Source of the DNA: Leptospira soteropolitanensis
Lineage (GTDB): Bacteria; Spirochaetota; Leptospiria; Leptospirales; Leptospiraceae
Reading direction: 5' to 3'
Length of the DNA stretch: 64,000 nucleotides
Assembly (NCBI RefSeq): GCF_026151655.1
Contig: NZ_JAMQPN010000001.1
Coordinates: 248,001-312,000 of the forward strand
Shown: in pieces, positions 35,962 to 44,896 of the stretch
How positions within the stretch are numbered: position 1 is the stretch's first letter
Layout of the letters: every line of letters begins with the position of its first letter
The notes under the pieces: generated by a model
Databases searched by the model: none
Seen by the model: only the letters and a program-made list of their open reading frames with translations
Told to the model about the DNA's origin: nothing
Translations under genes and position numbers: made by a program

Positions 35962-37272
35962 ATGTATTGCGATCTACACAACCACCTTTATGGATGTTTA
36001 CCCCCTGAAACTTTGTATCGAATTGGAAAAAATAACACAGAACCTAGATGGCATCTCTATTTAGATTCTTATGAAAAAGCTTATGGGTTAAAAATTCGGC
36101 CTTCCACTTTTTTTGAAGATTATGCTGACATAAAAGAATTTTCCAAACTCTATCACTTTCGAGAAAAGGCTCCTTTTTTACATTTCCAAGCTAAGTTCAA
36201 TCTCATCATCGCACTAGTTAAGTTTGATGAAAGAGAAATTACAGAAGTGACACATGATGTTGTGTTATCTAATAGTTTGGAAGATATCAGTTACGCTGAA
36301 TATCGTTTGATGTTTGGGAAAGAAGAACCAAAAGAAAGTTTTTATAGTAAACTAATGGCATGTTTGGAAGGACTTTCTAAAGGAGAAAATTCAGCAAAAA
36401 AAGAAGGAAAAACCATCCAATCAAAACTAGTGATGTCTCTACATAGAGATATCAATTTTGAAAGGCATTATGACTGGATGAAAAATTGGATGGAAAAAGA
36501 ATCTGTCATCCGAGAAGGACTTGTAGGAATCGATTTCTGTCATATCGAAGAAGGCCATCCGCCAAAAGATAAAAAATCTTTTTTCCAATCCGTAATTAAA
36601 GACAACCAAGCAGAACCTAACACTGCATTGTCGATTCTATATCATGTAGGAGAAAGTTTCCGAGACAAAACTCCCTTCTCTGCAGTCCGGTGGGTTTTGG
36701 AATCCGCATTGAATGGTGCGCATCGCCTTGGACATGCCTTGGCCCTCGGAATTGATTCTGATTATTTTTTGGGTGAAGAAAGAACAGAACTAGTATCAGA
36801 AGCCAAAGACCAAATCGAATGTGAATTGGAATCTTATGATGAAATTTCCTCCTTTGGAAGTTTTTATCCCAAAGAAGAACTCGAACTGAAACGAAAGGAA
36901 TTAAAAACCAAACCCGATTCAGAACTATCAAAAATCCAGTTTGATGCAAAACAGTCTCAGTACCTCCATACCTTTCAAAACTATGTTATGTCTAAGATAG
37001 CAAAAACCGAAGCTGTGATTGAATGTTGTCCCTCTTCCAATTTATACATTGGAATGTTGGAGTCGCATATCGATCACCCCATCACAAGATTTCTGCAAAA
37101 CGATATCAAACTTACCATAGGATCCGATGACCCCGGATTATTTGGAACCACAATGCCCGAGGAATATGGTCATGCCCATACTGCCGGAGTGTCCGAAAAA
37201 GATTTGGAAACTATCCGGGAAAAGTCTTTTTCCTATAGATCGACCAAACTTTCAGGGCGTGAATTGGATTGA
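35962..37272 (+). CDS. Adenosine-deaminase-like metal-dependent hydrolase
   Basis: A 436-aa amidohydrolase of the ADA fold. Visible metal/catalytic residues are 'DLHNHLYG' (His-x-His), 'YHVGES' (His, ADA's HAGE position), 'HRLGHAL', and 'TIGSDDPGLFG' (the DDP motif). It is about 90 residues longer than typical bacterial ADA; a highly charged insert (about 265-325, with 'LESYDEISSFGSFYPKEELELKRKELKTK' character) accounts for part of this. The actual substrate (adenosine, AMP or another purine) cannot be assigned. No ribosome-binding site is obvious. Confidence 0.8.
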   Translation: MYCDLHNHLYGCLPPETLYRIGKNNTEPRWHLYLDSYEKAYGLKIRPSTFFEDYADIKEFSKLYHFREKAPFLHFQAKFNLIIALVKFDEREITEVTHDVVLSNSLEDISYAEYRLMFGKEEPKESFYSKLMACLEGLSKGENSAKKEGKTIQSKLVMSLHRDINFERHYDWMKNWMEKESVIREGLVGIDFCHIEEGHPPKDKKSFFQSVIKDNQAEPNTALSILYHVGESFRDKTPFSAVRWVLESALNGAHRLGHALALGIDSDYFLGEERTELVSEAKDQIECELESYDEISSFGSFYPKEELELKRKELKTKPDSELSKIQFDAKQSQYLHTFQNYVMSKIAKTEAVIECCPSSNLYIGMLESHIDHPITRFLQNDIKLTIGSDDPGLFGTTMPEEYGHAHTAGVSEKDLETIREKSFSYRSTKLSGRELD

Positions 37273-37302
37273 CCCTGACAGAGATTAGGTAAACTGGAAA
37301 GT

Positions 37303-37989
37303 ATGCGGATTTTTTCCCAAGTTTTTGTGCCCATGATTGTCTTCTCTTTGGCAATGGGACCTCTTTTTGGACAAACCAAAGAAGGTTTTTACGACACAAA
37401 TAACTACGATCTAAGAAATCTTCCAAAATCCGATCCCGAATCTAATATTTTACCGGAAGTGACCCTTCCTCCGAAATTTGAAACCCCAGCCCTTGCCACT
37501 CCGAAAAATGTAAAGACCCAATACACTGGGATTGAGTCAATTCCCGGTGCTGGTGCCTTAATGAATTCCAGAACCACGTCCAACTCCAGTCAAAACGCCG
37601 CAAATCCCTACAATCTAACAGGTTCACAAAATTTACCGATCAACCCACTCACCGGGGAAATCAACGAACAAGCACTTCAAAACCAATTACAAAAAAGTAG
37701 AGTCAAACAAGAGTTAAAGAAGAAACAAAAAGAAGAGTTTGATGAAGATGCAGTTTACGAAGAAACAAAATTCCGAAGAGCGTATATCATTTTCTTTTTG
37801 ACCTTACCATTTGCCTTGGGTGCTTCTGCGGCCGTTGCTTCAGCATTTGCTATTGAAAAAACATTAGCAGGAAGTATTATCATGATTGGTGGTTCTACTG
37901 GTCTTTCTGGTGTAAATGCTTATGCAGACAGACAAAGATTAGAAGAACATCGAGAAAAGAAAAAACAATTGGCTGAAGTTTTCCCTTGA
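37303..37989 (+). CDS. Membrane protein of unknown function, upstream of K+ transporter
   Basis: A 228-aa protein. It has a signal peptide or first helix (MRIFSQVFVPMIVFSLAMG), a Pro/Asn/Ser-rich extracytoplasmic stretch (25-130), a charged coiled segment 'LQKSRVKQELKKKQKEEFDED', two transmembrane helices (about 158-205) and a basic tail. No family recognised. Its stop overlaps the TTG start of the Trk/Ktr gene, so it may be a co-expressed accessory of the transporter (inference). Confidence 0.65.
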   Translation: MRIFSQVFVPMIVFSLAMGPLFGQTKEGFYDTNNYDLRNLPKSDPESNILPEVTLPPKFETPALATPKNVKTQYTGIESIPGAGALMNSRTTSNSSQNAANPYNLTGSQNLPINPLTGEINEQALQNQLQKSRVKQELKKKQKEEFDEDAVYEETKFRRAYIIFFLTLPFALGASAAVASAFAIEKTLAGSIIMIGGSTGLSGVNAYADRQRLEEHREKKKQLAEVFP

Positions 37990-39803
37990 AACTCAAACGA
38001 ATCTTCGTTTTCCTATCACGATTTTTTCATTATCTACAAATCCAAAGATTCGAAATTCGAAAACTTTATATAGAGCATTTCCGTTGGCTGGGAAGAATGT
38101 TTTATATATTCTTTGGGTTTTTATCTGTTACGATTTTAATTTTAGATTTTGGATTTTATTATCCAGAAAGTTGGAAAGAATACGTAACACTTTCGATTCG
38201 AACTCTTGTAACTTTTTTTATTTTATACGAATCCATCCATTTAATTTTTACAAACAAAAGATGGAGAGAATACGTATCCATCCACAAAATAGAACTTATC
38301 ATATTACTGATGTTAGGCTTAGAGTTTATTTATGAAAAAAATATAGTTTCTATACTTAAGTCATACCATATTTCGGGAGATGATACCACTCTGATCTTTT
38401 TATCAGCAAACCAAGTTTTATTTTTATTTTCTAACTTGGCTCATTTTTATCGACTTTCCAGAAATCATGATTCCCGAAAATTAAATCCTTCCATCGTATT
38501 TGTTTCTTCTTTTGCTTTTATCATTTTACTCGGAGTTTGTTTTTTACATTTTCCAAAATCAACCAATGGAAGTGTTCCTTCTATTGACATTGTATTCACA
38601 ACCATCAGTGCCACTTGTGTCACAGGCCTTTCAACAGTCGATTTAAGTTCAAGTTTCACTTTGACCGGACAATTGATTGTATTACTTCTCATTCAAGTGG
38701 GGGGGCTGGGGCTTATGACTCTAACTAGTTTTTTTTCCATCTTTCTTGCCGGAAAAGTATCCGTAAGTGATACGATGATGATCAAAGACCTTCTTTCTGA
38801 AGAAACTATGGGTCGCGCTAAAGAAATTTTAAAACAAATTACAATCCAAACTCTTGTGATTGAATCCATCGGTGCTGTATTTTTATTTTATAGTTTCCCA
38901 GAAAACTTTCCTATTGTCCTTTCTGAAAAAATTTATTATTCAATCTTTCATTCAATTTCTGCATTTTGTAATGCTGGTTTTAGTTTGTTACCGAACGGAC
39001 TGACAACCGAAGCCTTTCAAAGATCAGAAGGTTTTTTATCGGTGATTATGCTTCTGATAGTAATCGGTGGACTCGGGTTTCCCGTATTATTTCAAATTCG
39101 CACAAGACTTTCTAATCCTTTTGATTTTAAGTTTCGGTGGTCTGTTACCTCCAAATTGGTATTTTGGACGACCGGCTGTCTTTTGTTATTTGGTTGGATT
39201 TCTTATTATTTTTTAGAACAGAATTCCAGTTTAAAAGGTCTTACCACTTCGGAACAGATTTTTCATTCCTTGTTTTATTCTGTCACCACAAGAACCGCTG
39301 GGTTTAATACTTTAGACTTAAGCCAAATGGGATTTCCCATTACCTTCATTTCTTTCTTTTTAATGTGGGTAGGAGCTTCCCCTATTTCTACAGGAGGAGG
39401 AATCAAAACCACAACAATTGCCATCTCTCTTATAAACATAACCAACGAAATTCGTGGAAAAGATAGGATGGAAATAAACCACCGAACAATTGCTAATTCG
39501 TCTATTGCGAGAGCTAGTGCTACCATTGTATTATCTTTATTCGTAATTTTTGTTGCCATTTTTGGTTTATTGATTACTGAAAATGCAAATTTCATTGATT
39601 TATGTTATGAAGTAGTTTCAGCCTTTGGAACAGTAGGTCTTACTCGTGGTCTCACTCCTCATTTGAGTGATTCAGGTAAAATTATCATTTGTACAGTAAT
39701 GTTTGTGGGTAGAGTCGGAATTTTGACCTTACTTGTCGCGCTCTCCAAAAAAGTAAATCGTATCTCGTATGAATATCCGAAAGAATATGTGGTTGTAGGT
39801 TGA
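37986..39803 (+). CDS. Trk/Ktr-type potassium transporter, membrane subunit
   Basis: A 605-aa protein beginning at a TTG that overlaps the previous stop. About 150 N-terminal residues with several extra helices precede a KtrB/TrkH core. Four selectivity-filter P-loops are visible: 'SATCVTGLSTVD', 'SAFCNAGFSLLPNG', 'TTRTAGFNTLD' and 'SAFGTVGLTRGLTP', each with the required Gly. With the RCK protein that follows (7-bp gap) it forms a K+ uptake system in the inner membrane. KtrB proteins are normally about 450 aa, so the N-terminal extension is notable. Confidence 0.92.
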   Translation: MKLKRIFVFLSRFFHYLQIQRFEIRKLYIEHFRWLGRMFYIFFGFLSVTILILDFGFYYPESWKEYVTLSIRTLVTFFILYESIHLIFTNKRWREYVSIHKIELIILLMLGLEFIYEKNIVSILKSYHISGDDTTLIFLSANQVLFLFSNLAHFYRLSRNHDSRKLNPSIVFVSSFAFIILLGVCFLHFPKSTNGSVPSIDIVFTTISATCVTGLSTVDLSSSFTLTGQLIVLLLIQVGGLGLMTLTSFFSIFLAGKVSVSDTMMIKDLLSEETMGRAKEILKQITIQTLVIESIGAVFLFYSFPENFPIVLSEKIYYSIFHSISAFCNAGFSLLPNGLTTEAFQRSEGFLSVIMLLIVIGGLGFPVLFQIRTRLSNPFDFKFRWSVTSKLVFWTTGCLLLFGWISYYFLEQNSSLKGLTTSEQIFHSLFYSVTTRTAGFNTLDLSQMGFPITFISFFLMWVGASPISTGGGIKTTTIAISLINITNEIRGKDRMEINHRTIANSSIARASATIVLSLFVIFVAIFGLLITENANFIDLCYEVVSAFGTVGLTRGLTPHLSDSGKIIICTVMFVGRVGILTLLVALSKKVNRISYEYPKEYVVVG

Positions 39804-39810
39804 ACTTCGT

Positions 39811-40506
39811 ATGCAAAGAAAAAAAATAGCAGTCATTGGAATTGGAAGTTTTGGAAAGTTATTTGTACATTATCTATTTGATGATGGACATGAAGTCATT
39901 GCCATTGATAAGGACCCAATGATCATCGATTCGATAAAAGATTATGTTACCATTGCGGTTACATTAGATGCCACTGACGAACATGCATTACGATCCCAAG
40001 GAATTGCAGATGTGGATTATGCGGTCATAGCTCTTGCCGATGATTTTGAAACCTCTATCATTTGTGCTGAAAGTTTGAAAAAATGTGGTGTTAAAAATAT
40101 TTATGCCCGTTACCAAACAGAATTACAAATGAAGGTTTTGGCACTTCTTGGAATCAAAGATTTGTTTAACCCAGAAGAAAAAGCAGCAAGAAGTATGGCC
40201 GAAACCTTATCTTTTTCTGGAATGCGTTCCAGTTTTTTAATCTCGGATGAATACAGTGTGGTAGAAGTCGCTGTTCCCAAACGTTATATCAACCAAACCA
40301 TCGCTGATGCAGACTTACGTCATAAATACAATATCAATGTCATCACCATCAAACGACCGACCATAAACAAAGATACCAAACGTGCTTCTGATTCCAAATC
40401 AGAAAAAATTTTAGGTATTCCACACGGGAATACAATTCTCAAAGAAGATGATATCATTGTTCTTTTTGGATCTCAAACAGATCTGGCTCGTTTTCTGGAA
40501 ACATAA
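39811..40506 (+). CDS. TrkA/KtrA-type K+ uptake regulatory protein
   Basis: A 231-aa RCK protein. The N-terminal Rossmann domain has 'VIGIGSFGKLFVHYL' and acidic 'VIAIDKDP' for NAD(H)/ATP binding. The RCK_C part (about 140-231) contains 'VVEVAVPKRYINQTIADADL' and 'NTILKEDDIIVLFGSQTDL'. It gates the membrane subunit encoded just upstream. One RCK unit, as in KtrA, rather than the double unit of TrkA. Confidence 0.94.
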   Translation: MQRKKIAVIGIGSFGKLFVHYLFDDGHEVIAIDKDPMIIDSIKDYVTIAVTLDATDEHALRSQGIADVDYAVIALADDFETSIICAESLKKCGVKNIYARYQTELQMKVLALLGIKDLFNPEEKAARSMAETLSFSGMRSSFLISDEYSVVEVAVPKRYINQTIADADLRHKYNINVITIKRPTINKDTKRASDSKSEKILGIPHGNTILKEDDIIVLFGSQTDLARFLET

Positions 40507-40508
40507 GT

Positions 40509-41285
40509 ATGGGTCCAGAACGAATCATTTGTCTCACCGAAGAACCAACAGAGATGTTGTATCTTTTGGGCGAAGAAAAACGCATTGTAGGAATCTCGGT
40601 TTATACAGAACGGCCACCAAAGGCAAAGGAAGAAAAAACCAAAGTTTCTGCCTTTATCAGTGGGAACTTAAAAAAAATTACAGCTCTCGAACCAGACCTC
40701 GTCATTGGTTTTTCTGACATCCAATCGCAACTCGCAAAAGATCTCATTGAACGAGGGTTAAATGTTCTGATCTTTAACCAAAGATCGATCAGAGAAATTT
40801 TATCCAATATGCAAATACTCGGAAACCTTGTGGGCCAAGTAGAAAAAACAAACTCTCTTATCGAAGAATGGAAAAGTCAGATCAACCTTTGGAAACAGGT
40901 GAATACTTCCAAATCCTACAAACCCAAAGTTTTTTTTCAAGAATGGGATGAACCCATGATCACTGGCATCCAATGGGTGAGCGAAGCAATCGAACTGGCC
41001 GGTGGAATAGACTGTTTTTCCCACTTAAAAGAGAAAAAACTCGCAAAAGACAGAATCATCACGGCCGAAGATGTAGCAACTGCCAATCCAGATGTCTATG
41101 TTGGTTCTTGGTGTGGGAAAGCAATGGATTGGGACTGGGTGCGTAACAAACCCGAATGGCAATCAACAAACTTCTTAAAATCCAATAGAATCTTTGAGTT
41201 AGACCCAAGCATAATATTACAACCAGGGCCAGCTTTGTTTTTAGAAGGAATTCCAAAGCTAAAAGAGATCTTCTCCTCCCTCTAA
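40509..41285 (+). CDS. BtuF-like periplasmic-binding-fold protein without signal peptide
   Basis: A 258-aa cobalamin/siderophore-binding-protein fold (PBP2, BtuF-like): 'RIICLTEEPTEMLYLLGEEKRIVGIS' at the N terminus, 'KKITALEPDLVIGFSDIQSQLAKDL', a central helix, and 'EDVATANPDVYVGSWCGKAMDWDWV'. No signal peptide precedes the fold, so it should be cytoplasmic. No ABC permease or ATPase is adjacent. Related stand-alone cytosolic proteins are known in several phyla, roles unclear. It is 2 bp after the ktrA-like gene, in the same operon by spacing. Confidence 0.75.
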   Translation: MGPERIICLTEEPTEMLYLLGEEKRIVGISVYTERPPKAKEEKTKVSAFISGNLKKITALEPDLVIGFSDIQSQLAKDLIERGLNVLIFNQRSIREILSNMQILGNLVGQVEKTNSLIEEWKSQINLWKQVNTSKSYKPKVFFQEWDEPMITGIQWVSEAIELAGGIDCFSHLKEKKLAKDRIITAEDVATANPDVYVGSWCGKAMDWDWVRNKPEWQSTNFLKSNRIFELDPSIILQPGPALFLEGIPKLKEIFSSL

Positions 41286-41358
41286 TTTCCTTCTTTGTCA
41301 TTGCTCTGTAATCTAAATGTAACAAGGATATTCTAGATTTGAAACATATCAATTAGAT

Positions 41359-42210
41359 ATGGAGACATTCATGAACTTTTCATGTAACCTGACAAAGAAA
41401 AAAATCGCTTTGTCTTTTGTGACCTTACTTATCACAATCTTTACTCTTGCAGAAAAAATCGAAGCACAGGCAGCACCTGCGGCACCAACGACTGAATCCA
41501 CACAAACCACAGAAGCACCAGCAGAAACTCCGGCTCCTGTAGCAGAAGCTCCTGCGGAAGCACCACAACAAGAATCTGAAATCGGACTCGTTAAATTGTT
41601 TGTGACAGGTGGATGGTCAATGTGGCCACTACTCCTTTCTTCTATCGTAGGATTTGGTGTGATCTTAGAAAGAATGTACTTTTTCTTCACAGCAAAACTA
41701 ATCAGAAAAGGATACAACCAAGATTTACAAGATGCCATTGATGCTTCTGGAATGAATGGAATTGAAGAATTCTTAAAAGCAAACGAAGGCCAAAAAATCA
41801 CTGATGTATTAAAAAATGGTATGGAAGTTTCTCAAAACGATCCAGAGATTTTTGCAGCTGGTATCGAAAGAGAAGCTGGTGAAGTGATGACTCTTCTCGA
41901 AAAAGGTCTTACTGTTCTTTCTGCAGTCTCAACGATTGCTCCACTTGTTGGATTTCTTGGAACTGTATCAGGTATGATCAACGCATTCGATGCGATTGCA
42001 AACGCTGACCAAGTGAACGCGAAAGTGGTTGCTGGTGGTATCAAAGAAGCGCTTATCACAACAGCTGCTGGTCTTATCGTTGCGATTCCTGCCATGACAT
42101 TCTACCAATACTTACAAGGCCGAGTTGCATTCTTTACTTCTGAAGTAGAAGAAGCTGCAAACAAAATCTATAAAGAATACTTAAAACTCAAAGCCGGAAA
42201 AAGAGCGTAA
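41359..42210 (+). CDS. exbB: ExbB/TolQ-family proton channel
   Basis: A 283-aa inner-membrane protein. After an N-terminal hydrophobic segment and a long Ala/Pro/Glu-rich linker (about 35-75), the MotA/TolQ/ExbB core follows: '[25 protein letters not shown]', and '[26 protein letters not shown]' with the family proline/glycine pattern. Together with two ExbD and a TonB it uses the proton motive force to energise outer-membrane receptors. Start at 41359; ATG 41371 is possible. Confidence 0.94.
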   Translation: METFMNFSCNLTKKKIALSFVTLLITIFTLAEKIEAQAAPAAPTTESTQTTEAPAETPAPVAEAPAEAPQQESEIGLVKLFVTGGWSMWPLLLSSIVGFGVILERMYFFFTAKLIRKGYNQDLQDAIDASGMNGIEEFLKANEGQKITDVLKNGMEVSQNDPEIFAAGIEREAGEVMTLLEKGLTVLSAVSTIAPLVGFLGTVSGMINAFDAIANADQVNAKVVAGGIKEALITTAAGLIVAIPAMTFYQYLQGRVAFFTSEVEEAANKIYKEYLKLKAGKRA

Positions 42211-42230
42211 AGAGCGGAAACTAACTAACC

Positions 42231-42650
42231 ATGATTAAGTTAAAGAAAAAACAAGAACTAGAGGAGATATCGGCAGCATCCATGTCGGATATTGCCTTTC
42301 TACTCTTGGTATTTTTTATGGTAACTGCTGTATTCTTTGTAAAGGAAGGACTTAACATTTCTCTTCCTCGCAAACAATCCGAACCTCAGCCTTTTTTACG
42401 TAAGAACGTATATGAAATTTTGGTAACACAAGACAGATACAAAATGCGTAACCCAGCATTCGGAACCAAAGAATATTCTAGTTTAAAAGAATTTCGTGAT
42501 GACCTAAACCAAATGGAAATCCCGGATCTTAAAAACAAACTAGCGCTCATTGTTACAACCGGTGATACCAAATATGCAAAGATGTTGGATGCCTTATCCG
42601 CAGTTCAACTTCGTGGATTTGAAAAAATCTCAGTGAGAAAGAAGAAATAA
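42231..42650 (+). CDS. exbD: ExbD/TolR-family protein (first copy)
   Basis: A 139-aa protein with one N-terminal transmembrane helix. '[18 protein letters not shown]' carries the membrane Asp needed for proton flow. The periplasmic part binds TonB or peptidoglycan. It begins 20 bp after exbB and ends 1 bp before a second exbD. Two divergent ExbD copies after one ExbB suggest a hetero-oligomeric stator. Confidence 0.93.
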   Translation: MIKLKKKQELEEISAASMSDIAFLLLVFFMVTAVFFVKEGLNISLPRKQSEPQPFLRKNVYEILVTQDRYKMRNPAFGTKEYSSLKEFRDDLNQMEIPDLKNKLALIVTTGDTKYAKMLDALSAVQLRGFEKISVRKKK

Positions 42651-42651
42651 T

Positions 42652-43074
42652 ATGTTACGAAGAAAGAGAGTCGCACCTTCAGTTCCCGTAAGTTCGATGG
42701 CAGACATTGCCTTCTTACTCCTCGTGTTCTTTATGGTAACCTCCGTATTAGATTCGGATCCAGACCTTCCCATCAATCTACCAGATGTTCCTGGTGGAGA
42801 ACAGTTAAACAAAAAGATAGCCAATCTTTATCTAACTGCTGATGAAAAAAGAACTGTCTATTTCAACTCAGTGAAGATGGAACTTAACGAAGCAATGAGT
42901 GAAATCAGAGCTAAAATTTCCACTACACCTGACTTAAAAGTTTTGATCCATGCAGATCAAGATTTAACGTATGAAGAGTTGGACAATGTATTCGAAACTC
43001 TCCGAGAGATTGGAGCCTTAAAGGTTTCTCTCGTTACCAAGACCACTCAAGGTGGCGGGTTAAAAGGAAAGTAA
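42652..43074 (+). CDS. exbD: ExbD/TolR-family protein (second copy)
   Basis: A 140-aa paralogue of the preceding gene: membrane motif '[25 protein letters not shown]' with conserved Asp, then a periplasmic alpha/beta domain ('[19 protein letters not shown]'). It is followed at once by tonB (1-bp gap). Only short parts are identical to the first ExbD, consistent with specialised roles. Confidence 0.93.
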   Translation: MLRRKRVAPSVPVSSMADIAFLLLVFFMVTSVLDSDPDLPINLPDVPGGEQLNKKIANLYLTADEKRTVYFNSVKMELNEAMSEIRAKISTTPDLKVLIHADQDLTYEELDNVFETLREIGALKVSLVTKTTQGGGLKGK

Positions 43075-43075
43075 C

Positions 43076-43672
43076 GTGAACGGAACAGTTGTTACACAAA
43101 AAAGATCCAAACGCGAAAGAATCCATAGGTTCATTGATAGATACAGAATCGAAACTGGTCTCGCCATTTCTGCCTTTCTCCAAGCCATCATCATTCTCTT
43201 TTGGTTCACTCCTCATTTGGAAACCGATAGTTTGGATGACCTTGTAGAAGAAGTTGCTTTCATCGACAATGTCCAAATCCAAGAACCATCTACCGATTCC
43301 AAACCAACAGATGGTGATTTTGATTTAACCGACAAAGAAAAAGAAGAGAAAAAAGAAGACCCACGCATTGCTGGAGCTTCTGATCCCATCGTTTCGGGAG
43401 CCACTTCTCCAGTGGATTTATCACCTAACGTTCGCCCTGAATATACATCTGAGGCAAAAGCACTTGGTGTGACAGGAACTATGACTTTGGAAGTGATCAT
43501 TGGAAATACTGGCGAAGTGTTACGAGTTCGTTCCGTAGGAAAACAGTTAGGTGGCGGTCTTGAAGAAGAAGCCGTCAAAGTTTACCGAAGAAAAAGATTT
43601 TCTCCATCGATCCTTGAAGGAAAAGCCATCACCGTGAAGGTGCTTGTTCCGATTCGATTTACATTAAATTAA
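43076..43672 (+). CDS. tonB: TonB-family energy transducer
   Basis: A 198-aa protein with a GTG start preceded by GGAAAG. One transmembrane helix (about 25-45, TGLAISAFLQAIIILFWF) is followed by an acidic, Pro-poor spacer and the C-terminal TonB domain (about 120-198): 'VRPEYTSEAKALGVTGTMTLEVIIGNTGEV' and 'LEEEAVKVYRRKRFSP'. It spans the periplasm to drive TonB-dependent receptors; no receptor gene lies in this window. Last gene of the exbB-exbD-exbD-tonB operon. Confidence 0.93.
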   Translation: MNGTVVTQKRSKRERIHRFIDRYRIETGLAISAFLQAIIILFWFTPHLETDSLDDLVEEVAFIDNVQIQEPSTDSKPTDGDFDLTDKEKEEKKEDPRIAGASDPIVSGATSPVDLSPNVRPEYTSEAKALGVTGTMTLEVIIGNTGEVLRVRSVGKQLGGGLEEEAVKVYRRKRFSPSILEGKAITVKVLVPIRFTLN

Positions 43673-43690
43673 AATTATCTTTGTGGCGAA

Positions 43691-43712
43691 TCCACCACCA
43701 AACGGTGGTGGA
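43691..43712 (+). terminator. Strong hairpin after tonB
   Basis: TCCACCACC-AAAC-GGTGGTGGA is a perfect 9-bp stem with a tetraloop, 19 bp past the tonB stop. No T tract follows; the next about 60 bp (GGGCTCTCCGCTGC, then TTTCCGCTACGATCCCTTTCG) resemble low-copy intergenic repeat debris. Termination is probable but could need Rho. Confidence 0.55.
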
Positions 43713-43841
43713 CCGGGCTCTCCGCTGCAATCTGCAAGCAGGATTTCCGCTACGATCCCTTTCGCTGGAAGAAATGATCCTAATAATTTCCTCATTATCT
43801 TTTGATCTATCAACATCGTATAAAAAAAGAATTCGTGTATC

Positions 43842-44237
43842 CTATTGATTTGATTTAGATGAATGTTTCAACCACTTAGCCAACTCATCTTCTTTGATAG
43901 AACCATCTGCTACTTTTAACATAACATTCACAACATCTTCCTCTGATGTATCTATAATGAATCCGTTAGAAGCTAAAAATACATACATCAAAAGAAACGA
44001 CGTTCTCTTGTTTCCATCCATAAAGGGATGATTTTTAGCGACACCGATTCCAAGGGAAGCCGTAAGTTCAAAAATAGTAGACTCAGGTTTGTAATGCCAT
44101 TGATTCTTTGGTCGGTCCAGAGCTGATTCCAGTAAACCGATATCTCGAATTCCCAAAGAACCTCCGTGTTGTTTGATTTGATCTAAATGAATCGCCTCTG
44201 CAATTTTTCTATTTAACCACTTAGGTTCCCGTTTCAT
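43842..44237 (-). CDS. doc: Doc-type toxin (Fic fold, death on curing)
   Basis: A 131-aa Doc protein. The Fic motif 'HPFMDGNKRT' (residues 70-79) matches Doc H-x-F-x-D-G-N-K-R. Doc kinases phosphorylate EF-Tu and block translation. The start overlaps by 4 nt the AbrB-type antitoxin gene upstream on the minus strand. The normal Doc partner is Phd; an AbrB partner is also known in many genomes. Confidence 0.92.
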   Translation of the reverse strand: MKREPKWLNRKIAEAIHLDQIKQHGGSLGIRDIGLLESALDRPKNQWHYKPESTIFELTASLGIGVAKNHPFMDGNKRTSFLLMYVFLASNGFIIDTSEEDVVNVMLKVADGSIKEDELAKWLKHSSKSNQ

Positions 44238-44473
44238 TTCGCTAATTCTTTAAGCGCATTTCTATATTTCTTAGAAGCATCCTGATAAAATTCCATAGCT
44301 GATTCAAAGTCTGGATCATAGGGAGACAAAAGAATACCGTTTTCAGTTTCGACAAGAAAGACAGTGTCTCCTTCATGAAAATTATATTTCTCAAGAAGTG
44401 CTTTTGGGATCGTTGCCCCTGATGAATTTCCAATCGCTCGAATCGTAGTTTTTTTGACCGCAGAACTTTCCAT
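44234..44473 (-). CDS. AbrB/MazE-type antitoxin
   Basis: A 79-aa SpoVT-AbrB swapped-hairpin protein: 'TTIRAIGNSSGATIPKALLEKYNFHEGD' is the DNA-binding domain, and the C-terminal 'YDPDFESAMEFYQDASKKYRNAL' helix should bind and inhibit Doc. First gene of the two-gene toxin-antitoxin unit; probably autoregulatory. Confidence 0.9.
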   Translation of the reverse strand: MESSAVKKTTIRAIGNSSGATIPKALLEKYNFHEGDTVFLVETENGILLSPYDPDFESAMEFYQDASKKYRNALKELAK

Positions 44474-44666
44474 AGTTATAACATAAGTAATAACTTTGGA
44501 AATTCAATCGAATTTTCTAGGTTTTGAAATTTTGGGTATAGCTTTTCTTGAAAATTTAACGCAACCGAGGGGGGCTAATAATACTTGATTTCATTTTTCT
44601 ACTGTCAAATTCACCTGGCAAACATTCCTCTCCACATTCTCGTTACCTTTATCTCTCTAAGAAAAC

Positions 44667-44703
44667 TTGACTTATGCATAAAAAAGGACTACTTTATGCA
44701 TAT
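44667..44703 (+). promoter_or_regulatory. Promoter/operator region of vapBC locus 2 with twin palindromes
   Basis: TTGACT (44667-44672) could be a -35 box. The 8-bp palindrome TATGCATA occurs twice, at 44673-44680 (extended to TTATGCATAA) and at 44695-44702. Their centres are 22 bp apart, two helical turns, which suits a VapB dimer-of-dimers operator. The second copy covers the likely start codon. TACTTT (44690-44695) is a weak candidate -10 box. Confidence 0.5.
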
Positions 44704-44896
44704 CATGAGAACAACTATCGATATCCCAGAAGAATTAGTTCGTGAAGCAATGAAACTGACCCATTTAAAAACAAAAACGGATGTAATCAAAGAAGGCCTG
44801 CAAACATTAATTAGAAAAGAAAAACTAAAAAACTTGAAAAATTACAAAGGGGCCATTGATCTTACTATCGATCTCAATACTATACGGAAAAGATGA
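44696..44896 (+). CDS. vapB: VapB-type antitoxin
   Basis: From ATG 44696 (MHIMRTTIDIPEELV) the protein is 66 aa; AAGGA lies 7 nt upstream. ATG 44705 is the alternative and would fit a leaderless transcript. Ribbon-helix-helix: strand 'MRTTIDIPEEL', helices 'VREAMKLTHLKTKTDVIKEG' and 'LQTLIRKEKLKNL', then the toxin-binding tail 'YKGAIDLTIDLNTIRKR' typical of VapB of the type II VapBC family. Overlaps vapC by 4 nt (ATGA). Confidence 0.88.
   Translation: MHIMRTTIDIPEELVREAMKLTHLKTKTDVIKEGLQTLIRKEKLKNLKNYKGAIDLTIDLNTIRKR

Noticed and set aside
43681..43770. Possible CRISPR-like or IS remnant after tonB
   Set aside because: Only one hairpin and some repeat-like sequence; no repeated unit, no transposase frame.
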